NCBI GenBank assembly: GCA_035946955.1
Contig: DASYYE010000274.1
Coordinates: forward strand, 1 to 46,491
Source: DASYYE01 sp035946955
GTDB taxonomy: Bacteria; Actinomycetota; Actinomycetes; Streptosporangiales; Streptosporangiaceae
Direction: 5' to 3'
Length of the DNA stretch: 46,491 bases
A model generated the notes under the pieces. The model ran no database searches, was not told the origin of the DNA, and saw nothing but the letters and a program-made list of their open reading frames with translations. A program made the position numbers and the translations under genes. Positions 17,098-25,347 of this stretch are shown here, piece after piece. The first letter of the stretch is position 1. Each line of letters begins with the position of its first letter.

Positions 17098-18563
17098 TGG
17101 GACGGCTGGTCACCCCGGCTGCCCCGGTGCCGCTGGCGCAACTCGGGCGGGTGCACTTCATCGGCATCGGCGGCGCGGGCATGTCCGGCATCGCCCGGAT
17201 CATGATCAACCGTGGCGTGGCGGTGTCCGGCAGCGACGCCGCAGACAGCGGCATGCTTCATTCACTGGCCAGCCTCGGCGCCGACGTCCACGTCGGCCAC
17301 GACGCGGCCAGCCTCGACGGCGCCGACACGGTCGTGGTGTCCACGGCGATCCGCCCGGACAACCCGGAGCTGGCGCAGGCGCGGCGGCTCGGGCTGCGGG
17401 TGCTGCACCGCTCCACCGCCCTGGCCTCGCTCATGCTCGGCAGGCGCGGTGCCGCGGTCGCGGGGACCCACGGCAAGACCACGACGTCGGCCATGCTGGC
17501 CACCGTGCTGCGCCGGGGCGGCGCTGACCCCGGCTATGTGGTCGGCGGTGTCCTCACTGAGACCGGGCTCGGCGCGGACGACGGCGCCGGGGAACTGTTC
17601 GTGGTCGAGGCGGACGAGAGTGACGGCTCGTTCCTCGCGCTGTCCCCGGAGCTAGCGGTCCTGACCTGTGTCGAGGCCGACCACCTGGACAACTACGAGG
17701 ATCTGGCGGAGATCGAGGCGACGTTCGCCAGGTTCGTGGGGTGCATCACTTCCGGCGGGGTTTTGGTGGCGTGCGGAGACGACCCTGGTGCGCGGGCAGC
17801 GGCCGCGACCGCACGCGGGCTCGGGCTCCGGGTCGTCACCTACGGCGAGGCGGGCGACACCGAGTTCCGGGTGAGCGAGGTCGTCACCCATGGCATGAGC
17901 GTGGAGTTCCGGCTCAGTGAGCAGCCAGGCACCGACGGTGGTGCGGCACCGCAGGCCGTGCTCACCGTCGGCGTCCCCGGGCACCACAATGCCCTGAACG
18001 CCGCAGCAGCCTACGCGGCAGCACGCCTGCTCGGCCTGGACGCGGCATCGGCAGCCGAGGGCCTCGCAGGCTACCGCGGGGCGGGCAGGCGGCTCGAGCC
18101 CAAGGGCGAGGGCGGCGGCGTGCTGGTGCTGGACAGCTACGCGCACCACCCGACCGAGCTGGCCGCGGACCTGCGGGCCGCCCGGGAGATCAGGCCGGCC
18201 GGGCGTGTCATCGCGGTCTTCCAGCCACACCTGTTCAGCCGCACCCGGATCTTCGCGGCGCAGTTCGGCGCGGCACTCGGCCTCGCCGACGAAGCGCTGG
18301 TGCTGGACGTCTATGCCGCGCGGGAGGACCCTGAGCCCGGGGTGAGCGGGTTGATGGTGTCGCAGGCGGTGCCGGGCGGCCGGGGGAGTTTCGAACCAGA
18401 CCGCGCTGCGGTGCCCTCGGCTGTGGCGGACCTCGCCAAACCCGGAGACCTCGTGCTCACCATGGGCGCAGGCGACGTCACTGCCCTGGGACCGCAGATC
18501 GTGGCCGCGCTACGTGAGAGGGCTGGCCAGCTGGATGGCCCTCCGGGGGAGAGCGATGACTGA
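17097..18563 (+). CDS. murC: UDP-MurNAc:L-alanine ligase MurC
   Basis: 488 residues from ATG 17097, in a 1-nt TGATG overlap with murG that favours re-initiation. MurC adds the first stem-peptide residue. The UDP-sugar domain begins VHFIGIGGAGMSGIARI, the ATP loop is GTHGKTTTSAM (residues 123-133, Lys127), the central domain has VEADESDGSFL and EADHLDNY, and the C-terminal domain has DSYAHHPTEL and FQPHLFSRT. Family-typical length. Confidence 0.95.
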   Translation: MGRLVTPAAPVPLAQLGRVHFIGIGGAGMSGIARIMINRGVAVSGSDAADSGMLHSLASLGADVHVGHDAASLDGADTVVVSTAIRPDNPELAQARRLGLRVLHRSTALASLMLGRRGAAVAGTHGKTTTSAMLATVLRRGGADPGYVVGGVLTETGLGADDGAGELFVVEADESDGSFLALSPELAVLTCVEADHLDNYEDLAEIEATFARFVGCITSGGVLVACGDDPGARAAAATARGLGLRVVTYGEAGDTEFRVSEVVTHGMSVEFRLSEQPGTDGGAAPQAVLTVGVPGHHNALNAAAAYAAARLLGLDAASAAEGLAGYRGAGRRLEPKGEGGGVLVLDSYAHHPTELAADLRAAREIRPAGRVIAVFQPHLFSRTRIFAAQFGAALGLADEALVLDVYAAREDPEPGVSGLMVSQAVPGGRGSFEPDRAAVPSAVADLAKPGDLVLTMGAGDVTALGPQIVAALRERAGQLDGPPGESDD

Positions 18564-19365
18564 GGTGAACGGGCCTGGCCGGGATCCGGGCGGGCTCCGG
18601 GTGGCTGACGGGGGCGCGGGGGAGCGCCGGGAGGCTGGGCGCCCGGTGGGCCCGCGGGCGGCAGGACAGCGCAGGCGCCGGCCACCGTGGCGCGCGGCCT
18701 TCTTCGCCGTTGCGCTGGCCGCGGCGGTTGCCGGGGGAATCTGGGCAGTGCTGGGGTCGAAGTTCTTTGTCGTGCGCTCGGTGCAGGTCAGCGGCACCTC
18801 ACCGCTGGTGTCACGGGCACAGGTGCTGGCCGCGGCCGGGATCCCGCCCGGGCTGCCGCTCATCCGCCTCAACGACGCCACGGTGGCCCGCCGGGTCGAG
18901 CGGATCAGGCAGGTGGCCTCCGCCCAGGTGAGCACCAACTGGCCCGACTCGGTGGCGATCTCCATTGCGGTCCGGGTGCCCGTCTTCGCGGTGGCGCAGG
19001 GGCGGGACTACGCACTGCTGGACCAGGCAGGCGTGGACGTGACCACGGCAGCGCGCCGCCCGGCGCGGTTGCCGCTGTTCGTTCCCGGCCAGGGTGTGGG
19101 CGTCGCGCAACTGCAGGGGAACCAGGGGGTCCACGCGGCCGCGGGGGTGCTCGCCGAACTCCCGCCGGGCATCGCCCGGCAGGTGCGCTCGGTCACGGCG
19201 GCCACGTCGTCAGATGTCTCGCTGCGGCTGGCTGACGGGGCCGTGGTCGTGTGGGGCGGCGTAGGTGGCGCCGCCGAGAAGGACCGGGCGCTCGCGGTAC
19301 TGATGCGCAGGCACGCGCAGCTCTACGATGTCAGCGCCCCGGGCACGGCGGTGACCCGGGGCTGA
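18556..19365 (+). CDS. ftsQ: Cell-division protein FtsQ (POTRA)
   Basis: 269 residues from ATG 18556, with GGGGGAGAG just upstream; it overlaps murC by 8 bp. An earlier ATG at 18514 would extend into murC without conserved sequence. Domains: a basic, disordered cytoplasmic tail (1-46), one membrane helix (about 48-68), a POTRA domain (about 71-140, starting FFVVRSVQVSG) and the beta-domain. FtsQ scaffolds FtsL and FtsB in the divisome. The 3' end is followed by the long ftsZ leader. Confidence 0.9.
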   Translation: MTEVNGPGRDPGGLRVADGGAGERREAGRPVGPRAAGQRRRRPPWRAAFFAVALAAAVAGGIWAVLGSKFFVVRSVQVSGTSPLVSRAQVLAAAGIPPGLPLIRLNDATVARRVERIRQVASAQVSTNWPDSVAISIAVRVPVFAVAQGRDYALLDQAGVDVTTAARRPARLPLFVPGQGVGVAQLQGNQGVHAAAGVLAELPPGIARQVRSVTAATSSDVSLRLADGAVVVWGGVGGAAEKDRALAVLMRRHAQLYDVSAPGTAVTRG

Positions 19366-19461
19366 AAGTGGGTGTGGCCAGTGGCCATCGCAGTCGGCTC
19401 AGCAGCGCCCGAAAGAGCGCAGACATACAAAACTCACCCGCCGGCCTTTGCGCGTGGCGAG

Positions 19462-19490
19462 TTGACCCTGCTCGTGGCCGACCCTACTGT
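19462..19490 (+). promoter_or_regulatory. ftsZ: Predicted ftsZ promoter
   Basis: TTGACC (19462-19467) and TACTGT (19485-19490) are 17 bp apart, a good housekeeping promoter. It predicts a ftsZ leader of about 270 nt. The 401-bp gap 19366-19766 otherwise holds the palindromic element at 19520-19542 and no convincing gene. Confidence 0.55.
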
Positions 19491-19519
19491 CCGTAGGAAT
19501 CGTCATGATACACAGCACA

Positions 19520-19542
19520 ACTCTAAATCTCAAGTTGAGAGT
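19520..19542. promoter_or_regulatory. AT-rich palindromic element in the ftsZ leader
   Basis: CTCAA-G-TTGAG (19529-19539) is a perfect inverted repeat around one base. ACTCT (19520-19524) and AGAGT (19538-19542) form a second, offset pair. The segment is conspicuously AT-rich for this genome, 225 bp before the ftsZ start. It could be an operator or an RNA hairpin about 30-50 nt into the transcript. Confidence 0.4.
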
Positions 19543-19766
19543 GAGGGTTTTGGCACTCAGGGGGATCGCGGAAAGTGCCCGGCAGCCGTGCCAGGGGAGT
19601 ACGGCGGTCGCGCAGGCGGTCGGCTTGCGGTGCCGCAGCGTGCACGGTATGAGCGGAGGCACGTATGAGGGCGCTGTTTCGGCGGACGATGTGAACGCAA
19701 ATAGGCCAGCCGTGAAGCGGTGGGCAGGGACACGATAGAGGCATACGAGCGGAAAGGGCCTTCCTC

Positions 19767-21260
19767 GTGGCAGCACCGCAGAACTATTTGGCGGTCATTA
19801 AGGTCGTCGGCATCGGCGGGGGCGGCGTCAATGCCGTAAACCGGATGATCGAAGAGGGACTCAAGGGCGTTGAGTTCATCGCGATCAACACCGACGCGCA
19901 GGCACTGCTCATGAGCGACGCCGACGTCAAACTCGACGTCGGCCGTGAGCTGACCCGCGGGCTCGGTGCGGGCGCCAACCCGGAGGTGGGTGCCAAGGCG
20001 GCCGAGGACCACCGCGAGGAGATCGAGGAAGTGCTCAAGGGCGCCGACATGGTCTTCGTCACCGCGGGGGAAGGCGGCGGGACCGGCACTGGGGGCGCGC
20101 CTATCGTCGCCAGCGTGGCACGTTCGCTGGGCGCGCTCACGATCGGCGTGGTCACCCGGCCGTTCGGTTTCGAGGGCAAGCGCCGGGCCTCCCAGGCTGA
20201 GCTGGGCATCGAGCGGCTCCGCAACGAGGTGGACACCCTCATCGTGATCCCGAACGACCGGCTGCTGTCGATCTCCGACCGCCACGTCAGCGTCCTGGAC
20301 GCGTTCAAAGCAGCCGACCAGGTGCTGCTGTCCGGTGTCCAGGGCATCACCGACCTGATCACCACGCCCGGGCTGATCAACCTGGACTTCGCCGACGTCA
20401 AGTCGGTGATGTCCGGCGCGGGCTCGGCGCTGATGGGGATCGGCTCCAGCCGTGGGGACGACCGGGCCGTGGCCGCCGCGGAGATGGCCATCTCGAGCCC
20501 GCTGCTGGAAGCCAGCATCGACGGCGCACACGGCGTGCTCCTGTCCATCCAGGGCGGTTCCGACCTCGGCCTGTTCGAGATCAACGAGGCCGCCCAGCTC
20601 GTCGCCAACTCGGCTGCGCCCGACGCCAACATCATCTTCGGCGCGGTCATCGACGACGCACTGGGCGACGAGGTCAGGGTCACGGTGATCGCGGCCGGCT
20701 TCGACGAGGCCGGGGTCCCGCACGCCCGGTCCGCCCCGACGGCGGCCCAGGCCATCGGTGGTGCCCGGACCGACACACTCCGGCCTGCCCCTTTTCGGCT
20801 TGGCCCCGCTGAGACCGCTTACAGTGACCATTCCCAGTGGGCTCCCCCGGACGGCGCCACCGCGAGCGCGGTGGCGAGGGCTGGCACTGGTCCGGGAATG
20901 GTGGACGGCGGTCATGCGGGGTGGGAGGACACCGGGGCGGTGACCCTGGGCCCCGGCCACGGTGAGGTACCCGTTGGTGACGTGGCCGGCAGTGACGGCG
21001 CCGGGGGAGGCGATGACGTGGACGTGGCCTCCGGTGAGCCCGCTGTCGAGGGTTCCCCGTCACCGGGCAGGCATGCCACAAAAGCCGATGTGGCGGGCAG
21101 CGATGGCGGTGTAACGCACGCAGGCGGCGTTGGTGAGGTGCCCGTTCCCCGTGCCGACCCGGGTGCGGCGGCGCGGATGTTCGACGCGGCCACCACGCGC
21201 CGCCGGTCGGTCGTGTTCGAGGAGGACGACGACCTGGACGTGCCCGATTTCCTCAAATAG
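19767..21260 (+). CDS. ftsZ: Tubulin-like GTPase FtsZ with an extended C-terminal linker
   Basis: 497 residues from GTG 19767, with GGAAAGG upstream. The GTPase core (about 1-312) begins with KVVGIGGGGVNAVNRM and contains the tubulin signature GEGGGTGTGG (residues 101-110) and the T7 loop segment NLDFADVKSVM. It polymerises into the Z-ring. The last residues DDLDVPDFLK are the conserved tail that binds SepF and FtsW. Between them lies an acidic, Gly/Ser/Pro-rich linker of about 170 residues with repeated pieces (DVAGSDG twice, GEVPV twice). Related FtsZ proteins are near 380-400 residues, so the linker is roughly 100 residues longer than usual. Confidence 0.96.
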   Translation: MAAPQNYLAVIKVVGIGGGGVNAVNRMIEEGLKGVEFIAINTDAQALLMSDADVKLDVGRELTRGLGAGANPEVGAKAAEDHREEIEEVLKGADMVFVTAGEGGGTGTGGAPIVASVARSLGALTIGVVTRPFGFEGKRRASQAELGIERLRNEVDTLIVIPNDRLLSISDRHVSVLDAFKAADQVLLSGVQGITDLITTPGLINLDFADVKSVMSGAGSALMGIGSSRGDDRAVAAAEMAISSPLLEASIDGAHGVLLSIQGGSDLGLFEINEAAQLVANSAAPDANIIFGAVIDDALGDEVRVTVIAAGFDEAGVPHARSAPTAAQAIGGARTDTLRPAPFRLGPAETAYSDHSQWAPPDGATASAVARAGTGPGMVDGGHAGWEDTGAVTLGPGHGEVPVGDVAGSDGAGGGDDVDVASGEPAVEGSPSPGRHATKADVAGSDGGVTHAGGVGEVPVPRADPGAAARMFDAATTRRRSVVFEEDDDLDVPDFLK

Positions 21261-21406
21261 CCGACACAAGGGAGTCCCTGCCGGGAGGAATCGCCGTTCG
21301 TGCGACACACGTCTGGAGTTGGTACGGCGTTGCTCGGCGGTCAGCCGCCCTTAGTCAGGTAATGTCCGTCGCATCGGGCGGCACAGGGACGACGGAGGAC
21401 TGAAGG

Positions 21407-21913
21407 ATGGCCGGCGCGATCCACAAGATGGCGGTCTACCTCGGCCTTGTCGAGGATGACCAGGCCTATGACGATGGCTTTGACGGCTACGCGGACGACG
21501 AGTACGCCGACTATGACGACGAGGCTGGTGCGCCCGCCAGCGGCTCAGGCCAGCCGGGGCCGGGCCGCAATGGGCACATGCCTGAGGGCGGGGGCTCCGA
21601 GGGCAGCCGTGTGGTCGTGGCGCAGTCAACTGAACTCGTACGTATCACCACACTCCACCCCCGCACCTACAATGAAGCCCGGACGATCGGGGAGCACTTC
21701 CGAGAAGGCACCCCGGTCATCATGAACCTGACTGAGATGGTTGATAGCGACGCTAAGCGGTTGGTGGACTTCGCGGCTGGCCTGATCTTCGGACTCCGTG
21801 GGGACATCGAACGGGTCACGAACAAAGTGTTCCTATTGTCCCCGGCGAACATCGAGGTGACAGCCGAGGACAAGGCCCGGATCGCGCAGCGGGGCTTCTT
21901 CAACCAAAGTTAG
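21407..21913 (+). CDS. sepF: Cell-division protein SepF
   Basis: 168 residues from ATG 21407, with GGAGG 8 nt upstream. The N-terminal MAGAIHKMAVYLGLVEDD is the membrane-binding amphipathic helix. An acidic Tyr/Asp-rich linker (18-65) follows, then the SepF core (about 70-160) with ITTLHPRTYNEARTIGEHFR and VDFAAGLIFGLRG. SepF anchors FtsZ filaments to the membrane through the FtsZ tail. A TAATGT at 21360-21365 is a candidate -10. pgeF and yggS, which usually lie between ftsZ and sepF, are absent; the gap is only 146 bp. Confidence 0.94.
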   Translation: MAGAIHKMAVYLGLVEDDQAYDDGFDGYADDEYADYDDEAGAPASGSGQPGPGRNGHMPEGGGSEGSRVVVAQSTELVRITTLHPRTYNEARTIGEHFREGTPVIMNLTEMVDSDAKRLVDFAAGLIFGLRGDIERVTNKVFLLSPANIEVTAEDKARIAQRGFFNQS

Positions 21914-21987
21914 GCGACAGACACTGGCGCGATGCCATGGTCAGCGCGGGCAACTGTGCGGCGTGGCTGGTGAGGGCAGGCAGAGTC

Positions 21988-22275
21988 ATGGTGGTCATCA
22001 AAGACGTTCTGCTCTACGTTCTCTGGCTATACCTGCTCCTGCTACTGGGCAGGCTGGTGCTGAGCTGGATCCAGGCATTTTCGCGTTCCTGGTCACCGCG
22101 GGGCCCGGTGCTAGTGGTGGCCGAAGCTGTCTACAGTGCGACAGACCCGCCACTGAAATTCCTAAGCCGGTTCATCCCCGTGCTCCGGCTGGGTACGCTG
22201 GCGTTGGACCTCAGCTTCATGGTGTTGTTCTTCGCGGTCCTTATCTTGATCAATCTCGTGCAGCAACTGCTCTGA
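21988..22275 (+). CDS. YggT family membrane protein
   Basis: 95 residues from ATG 21988, which gives the usual short N-terminus directly before the first helix; GTG 21970 or ATG 21937 upstream are alternatives. Two hydrophobic segments flank the family motif YSATDPPLKFLSRFIPVLRLG, and the C-terminal helix is LDLSFMVLFFAVLILINLV. YggT proteins sit between sepF and divIVA in many Gram-positive bacteria. Their role is unsettled, with links to osmotic tolerance and division. It lies in the sepF-yggT-divIVA run. Confidence 0.88.
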   Translation: MVVIKDVLLYVLWLYLLLLLGRLVLSWIQAFSRSWSPRGPVLVVAEAVYSATDPPLKFLSRFIPVLRLGTLALDLSFMVLFFAVLILINLVQQLL

Positions 22276-22324
22276 TCAGGTACCGTCCGGAGGGACACAC
22301 CGCCAAGCGCGCGGAGGAGACAAG

Positions 22325-23179
22325 ATGCCGCTGACGCCCGCCGACGTGCGGAACAAGCAGTTCAGTACCACCAGGCTCAGGCCTGGCTACGACGAGGAAG
22401 AGGTGGACGCCTTCCTCGACGAGGTCGAGGTAGAGCTGGACCGGCTGATCCAGGAGAACGAAGAGCTCCGGGCGAAGCTGGCTGAGTGCTTGCGCGGTGG
22501 CAAGACGGCCGTGTCTGCTCTCGGTCCCTCGCTTGTCGAGTCTGAGCCGGAGATGCTGCACCGCCCTGAGCCTGTGATGCATGAGCCAGAGCCGCCCCGC
22601 AGGCCGGAGCCGGCGATGATGAGCATGCACCACTCCGAGGACAACATGGACACGGCGGCCCGTGTGCTTGCGCTGGCACAGCAGACCGCCGACCAGGCGA
22701 TCGCGGATGCCCGTCGTGAGGCTGACGAGACCCTGGGACGCGCACGGCGCGAAGCTGACGACATCATGGGCAAGGCCAGGCGGCAGGCCGAGCAGATCAC
22801 CAGCGACGCGCGGGCACGGGCGGAGAGCCTGGAGCGTGACGCCCAGGAACGGCACCGCCAGGCGATGGGTTCCCTGGTCCAGCAGCGTGAAGAGCTCGAG
22901 CGCCGGGTGGACGACCTGCGTGCCTTTGAGCGCGAGTACCGCAGCAGGCTCAAGGCCTACCTGGAGAGCCAGTTGCGCGACCTCGAAGCAGGCGCGGCGG
23001 ACAGCGGCACGTTCCCCGCGATGACCGGACCGCAGCCGGTAGGCACGGGAATGCCGCCGCCACGGATGGAGTCCCGTAACGGCCAGCCCGCGGTGACCGG
23101 CGCGTATGTGGGTTCTGCGGAGGGTCCAGGGCACACAGGCGGTTTCCACCCGTCTGATGGCCCGCACGACCGCCGCTGA
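22325..23179 (+). CDS. divIVA: Polar growth and division scaffold DivIVA (Wag31)
   Basis: 284 residues from ATG 22325, with AGGAGA 5 nt upstream. The N-terminal membrane-binding domain is MPLTPADVRNKQFSTTRLR followed by YDEEEVDAFLDEVE. Coiled coil runs through about 30-60 and again about 105-220, split by a Pro/Glu-rich segment, and a disordered tail ends the protein. In actinobacteria DivIVA gathers at curved membrane and directs tip growth. TACCGT at 22281-22286 is a possible -10. Two strong hairpins follow the gene. Confidence 0.95.
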   Translation: MPLTPADVRNKQFSTTRLRPGYDEEEVDAFLDEVEVELDRLIQENEELRAKLAECLRGGKTAVSALGPSLVESEPEMLHRPEPVMHEPEPPRRPEPAMMSMHHSEDNMDTAARVLALAQQTADQAIADARREADETLGRARREADDIMGKARRQAEQITSDARARAESLERDAQERHRQAMGSLVQQREELERRVDDLRAFEREYRSRLKAYLESQLRDLEAGAADSGTFPAMTGPQPVGTGMPPPRMESRNGQPAVTGAYVGSAEGPGHTGGFHPSDGPHDRR

Positions 23180-23191
23180 CAGGCGTAACGA

Positions 23192-23239
23192 GCGGCCTCT
23201 GGCGGTCGTCGGCAGCAGCCGACGACCGCCAGAGGCCGC
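23192..23239 (+). terminator. Strong terminator hairpin after divIVA
   Basis: A perfect 22-bp stem (23192-23213 with 23218-23239) closes a 4-nt AGCA loop. No T-run follows, as is common in actinobacterial terminators. It starts 12 bp after the divIVA stop. Confidence 0.85.
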
Positions 23240-23245
23240 AGCATT

Positions 23246-23269
23246 GTCCGGGGACACGAGTCCCCGGAC
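23246..23269. terminator. Second hairpin after divIVA
   Basis: GTCCGGGGA (23246-23254) and TCCCCGGAC (23261-23269) form a perfect 9-bp stem with a 6-nt loop, 6 bp after the first hairpin. A tandem pair would make an efficient block or protect the 3' end. Confidence 0.65.
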
Positions 23270-23412
23270 CCCAACGTCCCCCGGTTGGTGTGTCAGCTTG
23301 TCGCTAGTGTGGGTTTGAACTATTGGGCCGTTGGTGGGGTGCGCTGTACATCGGCAGGATGTGCCAGGCCTGGTGCCCGGGCTCCTGGGATGCGGCGCAT
23401 GGGTGAGAGCGG

Positions 23413-25239
23413 ATGATCCGGGCTAGTGCCGTCGGTGTAGCGGCGGCTATGGCGGTGCTCGTCGCGGGAATCGTGGCGGCCAGCCTGCCACTGGTGTACC
23501 TGTCAACCGGGATCGGTGTCGTTGCGGCCGTGCTGCTTGGCGCCGGAGTCCTGCGGGCACGTGACGAGATCTTCGGCACCCAGCCCACACGAGCCAGCGA
23601 ACATGCCCCGTGGCCCGGCATCAGTGAGGGCGTGACAGCCGGCGGGACAAACGAGCCAGCCCACCCTGCCCAGGCAGGTAAATGGGAGGCTGGCGCTCCA
23701 GTGCCCGAGCACTCGGGTCACTCGGCGCGGCTTGTACGCGGTGCCGTGACGAAACCGGACCCCCAGTACGCCACCCAGCGGCCAGGCGCGGCCGAGCCCG
23801 CCCCGCCCCGGCCTGCTGCGGCGAGCCACGGCGTGGGGGGCCACGGGACGCCGAGCCACGCGGCGCCGAGCCATACCGCAGGAAACCACGGAGCAGCGAA
23901 CCACGGCGTGGGCGTCCCGGGCGCGGCGGCGGGTGCCGCGGCCGCCCGAGGCATGGCCGCGCCTGGTGGCGGCATGCCGGGCGCGGGTGCGCCCGCAGCG
24001 AACGCACCGTGGGGTTCCGGACCCTCTACCGCCAAGCCTGGCTCCTACCCAGGCGCACACGGCGGCCCCGGCCGGGACAGGGCCGCCTCATCACCGCCCG
24101 GCCAGCGCGGTCCGGGGCAGCGTCCCCCCCTGCCGGAACCGGGCACGCCTCCAGCAGCCGGCCCCTTGCGGCCCCCGGCGGCCCAGGGACCGGTCGTGCC
24201 AGGCGACCGTGGCCGGCCTCCCACGCAGCACTCCAAGGGGCCGAGGGGTACCCCCGTGCCGTCCGGGCCGTCCAGCCGTTGGGATGAGCCGGTGGCTCCT
24301 GGCCGTGATGGGTTCGGCGACGACCTCCCCCGGAGTCCGCATGGCCGCCCCGCGGATGAGGCCCGGGGCCGCAACGACTCCTGGCCTCCCGCCCGCCCTG
24401 ACACACCCCCGGCCCACGGGCCAGCCGAGCCCCCTGAGCAGTGGCGACACGCGGCCACGCCAGCGCCGGCCAAGCCTGAGCCGCGGCACACCCCGCCCGA
24501 GCCACCAGAGCCCAAACCCCGTCGTCCCTGGTTCATCCAGCCCCAGCAGGCCGAGGCCGCACCCGGGGCAGCTGAGCCAGTGCGACCTGAGCCAACGGCC
24601 CCCGAGCCAGGAGTACCCGAGCCCACAGCGCCTAAGTCAGCAGCGCCCAAGCCGGCGGCCCCCAAACCGCCGGCCCCTGCGGCAGCGGCGCCCAAGCTGC
24701 CGGCCCCTGCGGCAGCGGCGCCCAAGCCATCGGCGCCCGCGGCAGGAGCGCCAGAGCCGGCGGCTCCCACGGCAGCGGCGGAGGAGTTGACGGCGCGCAA
24801 GCCAGAGGCGAAGCAGCCGGCTCCCGCCAAGGCCGAACCCAGCAAGCCCAGCGAGCCCGCCCCGGATGCCCGAGCCGGGCCCTCCTCGGCCGGCTCCTCG
24901 TCCGCCGCGCCGTCCTCCGCAGAGCCCTCATCGGCCGCGACCGCGGCGTCCCCCAAAGCGCCGTCCGGCAGTGGGCCGTCCGGCAAGACGCCGTCCGGGT
25001 CAGGGGCTGCTGCCGAGCCCGCGTCCGCGACAGCCAAACCAGCCGGGTCAGGAGGTGCTGGCGACACGGGGACGGAGGAGTTCCGGGTGGTGCCGGGGGT
25101 TCCCCGCTACCACCGGCCCGACTGCATCCTGATCAGGTTCATGGGCGATGAGGATCTGGAGTCCATGACCCGTCAGGAGGCTCAGAGCTCTGGCTTCATC
25201 GCCTGCAAGGCCTGCACCCCCGACGACCCACCGTCTTGA
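23413..25239 (+). CDS. Membrane protein with His-pentad and Pro/Ala repeats and C-terminal Cys/His motif
   Basis: 608 residues from ATG 23413. Two adjacent membrane helices (about 5-50) are followed by some 490 residues of low-complexity sequence rich in Pro, Ala, Gly and Ser. Residues 138-167 carry six His at exact 5-residue spacing (139, 144, 149, 154, 159, 164). Residues 417-456 are four decapeptide repeats of the PKPPAPAAAA type. The final 55 residues look folded: RYHRPDCILIRF and then FIACKACTPD, a Cys...Cys-x2-Cys pattern that resembles the zinc ribbon of Ada-type domains. I do not recognise a named family. Similar proteins are found beside divIVA in some actinobacteria as far as I recall. 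A metal-binding role is inference. Confidence 0.75.
   Translation: MIRASAVGVAAAMAVLVAGIVAASLPLVYLSTGIGVVAAVLLGAGVLRARDEIFGTQPTRASEHAPWPGISEGVTAGGTNEPAHPAQAGKWEAGAPVPEHSGHSARLVRGAVTKPDPQYATQRPGAAEPAPPRPAAASHGVGGHGTPSHAAPSHTAGNHGAANHGVGVPGAAAGAAAARGMAAPGGGMPGAGAPAANAPWGSGPSTAKPGSYPGAHGGPGRDRAASSPPGQRGPGQRPPLPEPGTPPAAGPLRPPAAQGPVVPGDRGRPPTQHSKGPRGTPVPSGPSSRWDEPVAPGRDGFGDDLPRSPHGRPADEARGRNDSWPPARPDTPPAHGPAEPPEQWRHAATPAPAKPEPRHTPPEPPEPKPRRPWFIQPQQAEAAPGAAEPVRPEPTAPEPGVPEPTAPKSAAPKPAAPKPPAPAAAAPKLPAPAAAAPKPSAPAAGAPEPAAPTAAAEELTARKPEAKQPAPAKAEPSKPSEPAPDARAGPSSAGSSSAAPSSAEPSSAATAASPKAPSGSGPSGKTPSGSGAAAEPASATAKPAGSGGAGDTGTEEFRVVPGVPRYHRPDCILIRFMGDEDLESMTRQEAQSSGFIACKACTPDDPPS
23824..23913 (+). repeat. 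15-bp repeats encoding six His pentads
   Basis: Six imperfect 15-bp units encode (S/G/N)-H-x-x-x pentads. The first and last are SHGVG and NHGVG. The strict 5-residue His spacing is read directly from the codons. Confidence 0.85.
24661..24780 (+). repeat. 30-bp tandem repeat, 4 copies
   Basis: Units start at 24661, 24691, 24721 and 24751. The first two differ at three positions; the last two are more diverged. They encode PKPPAPAAAA, PKLPAPAAAA, PKPSAPAAGA and PEPAAPTAAA. Confidence 0.9.
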
Positions 25240-25277
25240 CCCACCATCCGTGGAGTCACCTGCCGTGTCGGCTGCGT

Positions 25278-25307
25278 TTGCGGTGGCCCGTAGTGGCGAA
25301 CTATCCT
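25278..25307 (+). promoter_or_regulatory. Predicted promoter of the traR-lspA-rluD operon
   Basis: TTGCGG (25278-25283) and TATCCT (25302-25307) are separated by 18 bp. Transcription from about 25314 would begin just before the hairpin at 25317-25347. Confidence 0.45.
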
Positions 25308-25316
25308 CCGGTGATT

Positions 25317-25347
25317 GCCCCGCCATCCAAGATCGTTTGGACGGGGC
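25317..25347 (+). other. 5'-leader hairpin of the traR-lspA-rluD operon
   Basis: GCCCCG (25317-25322) pairs with CGGGGC (25342-25347), and TCCAA (25326-25330) pairs with TTGGA (25337-25341), around a 6-nt GATCGT loop, with a CCA bulge on the 5' side. The predicted transcript would start almost at the base of this stem. Confidence 0.4.

Noticed and set aside
19505..19738. 77-codon ORF in the ftsZ leader
   Set aside because: No ribosome site, no recognisable sequence, and it covers the palindromic leader element.
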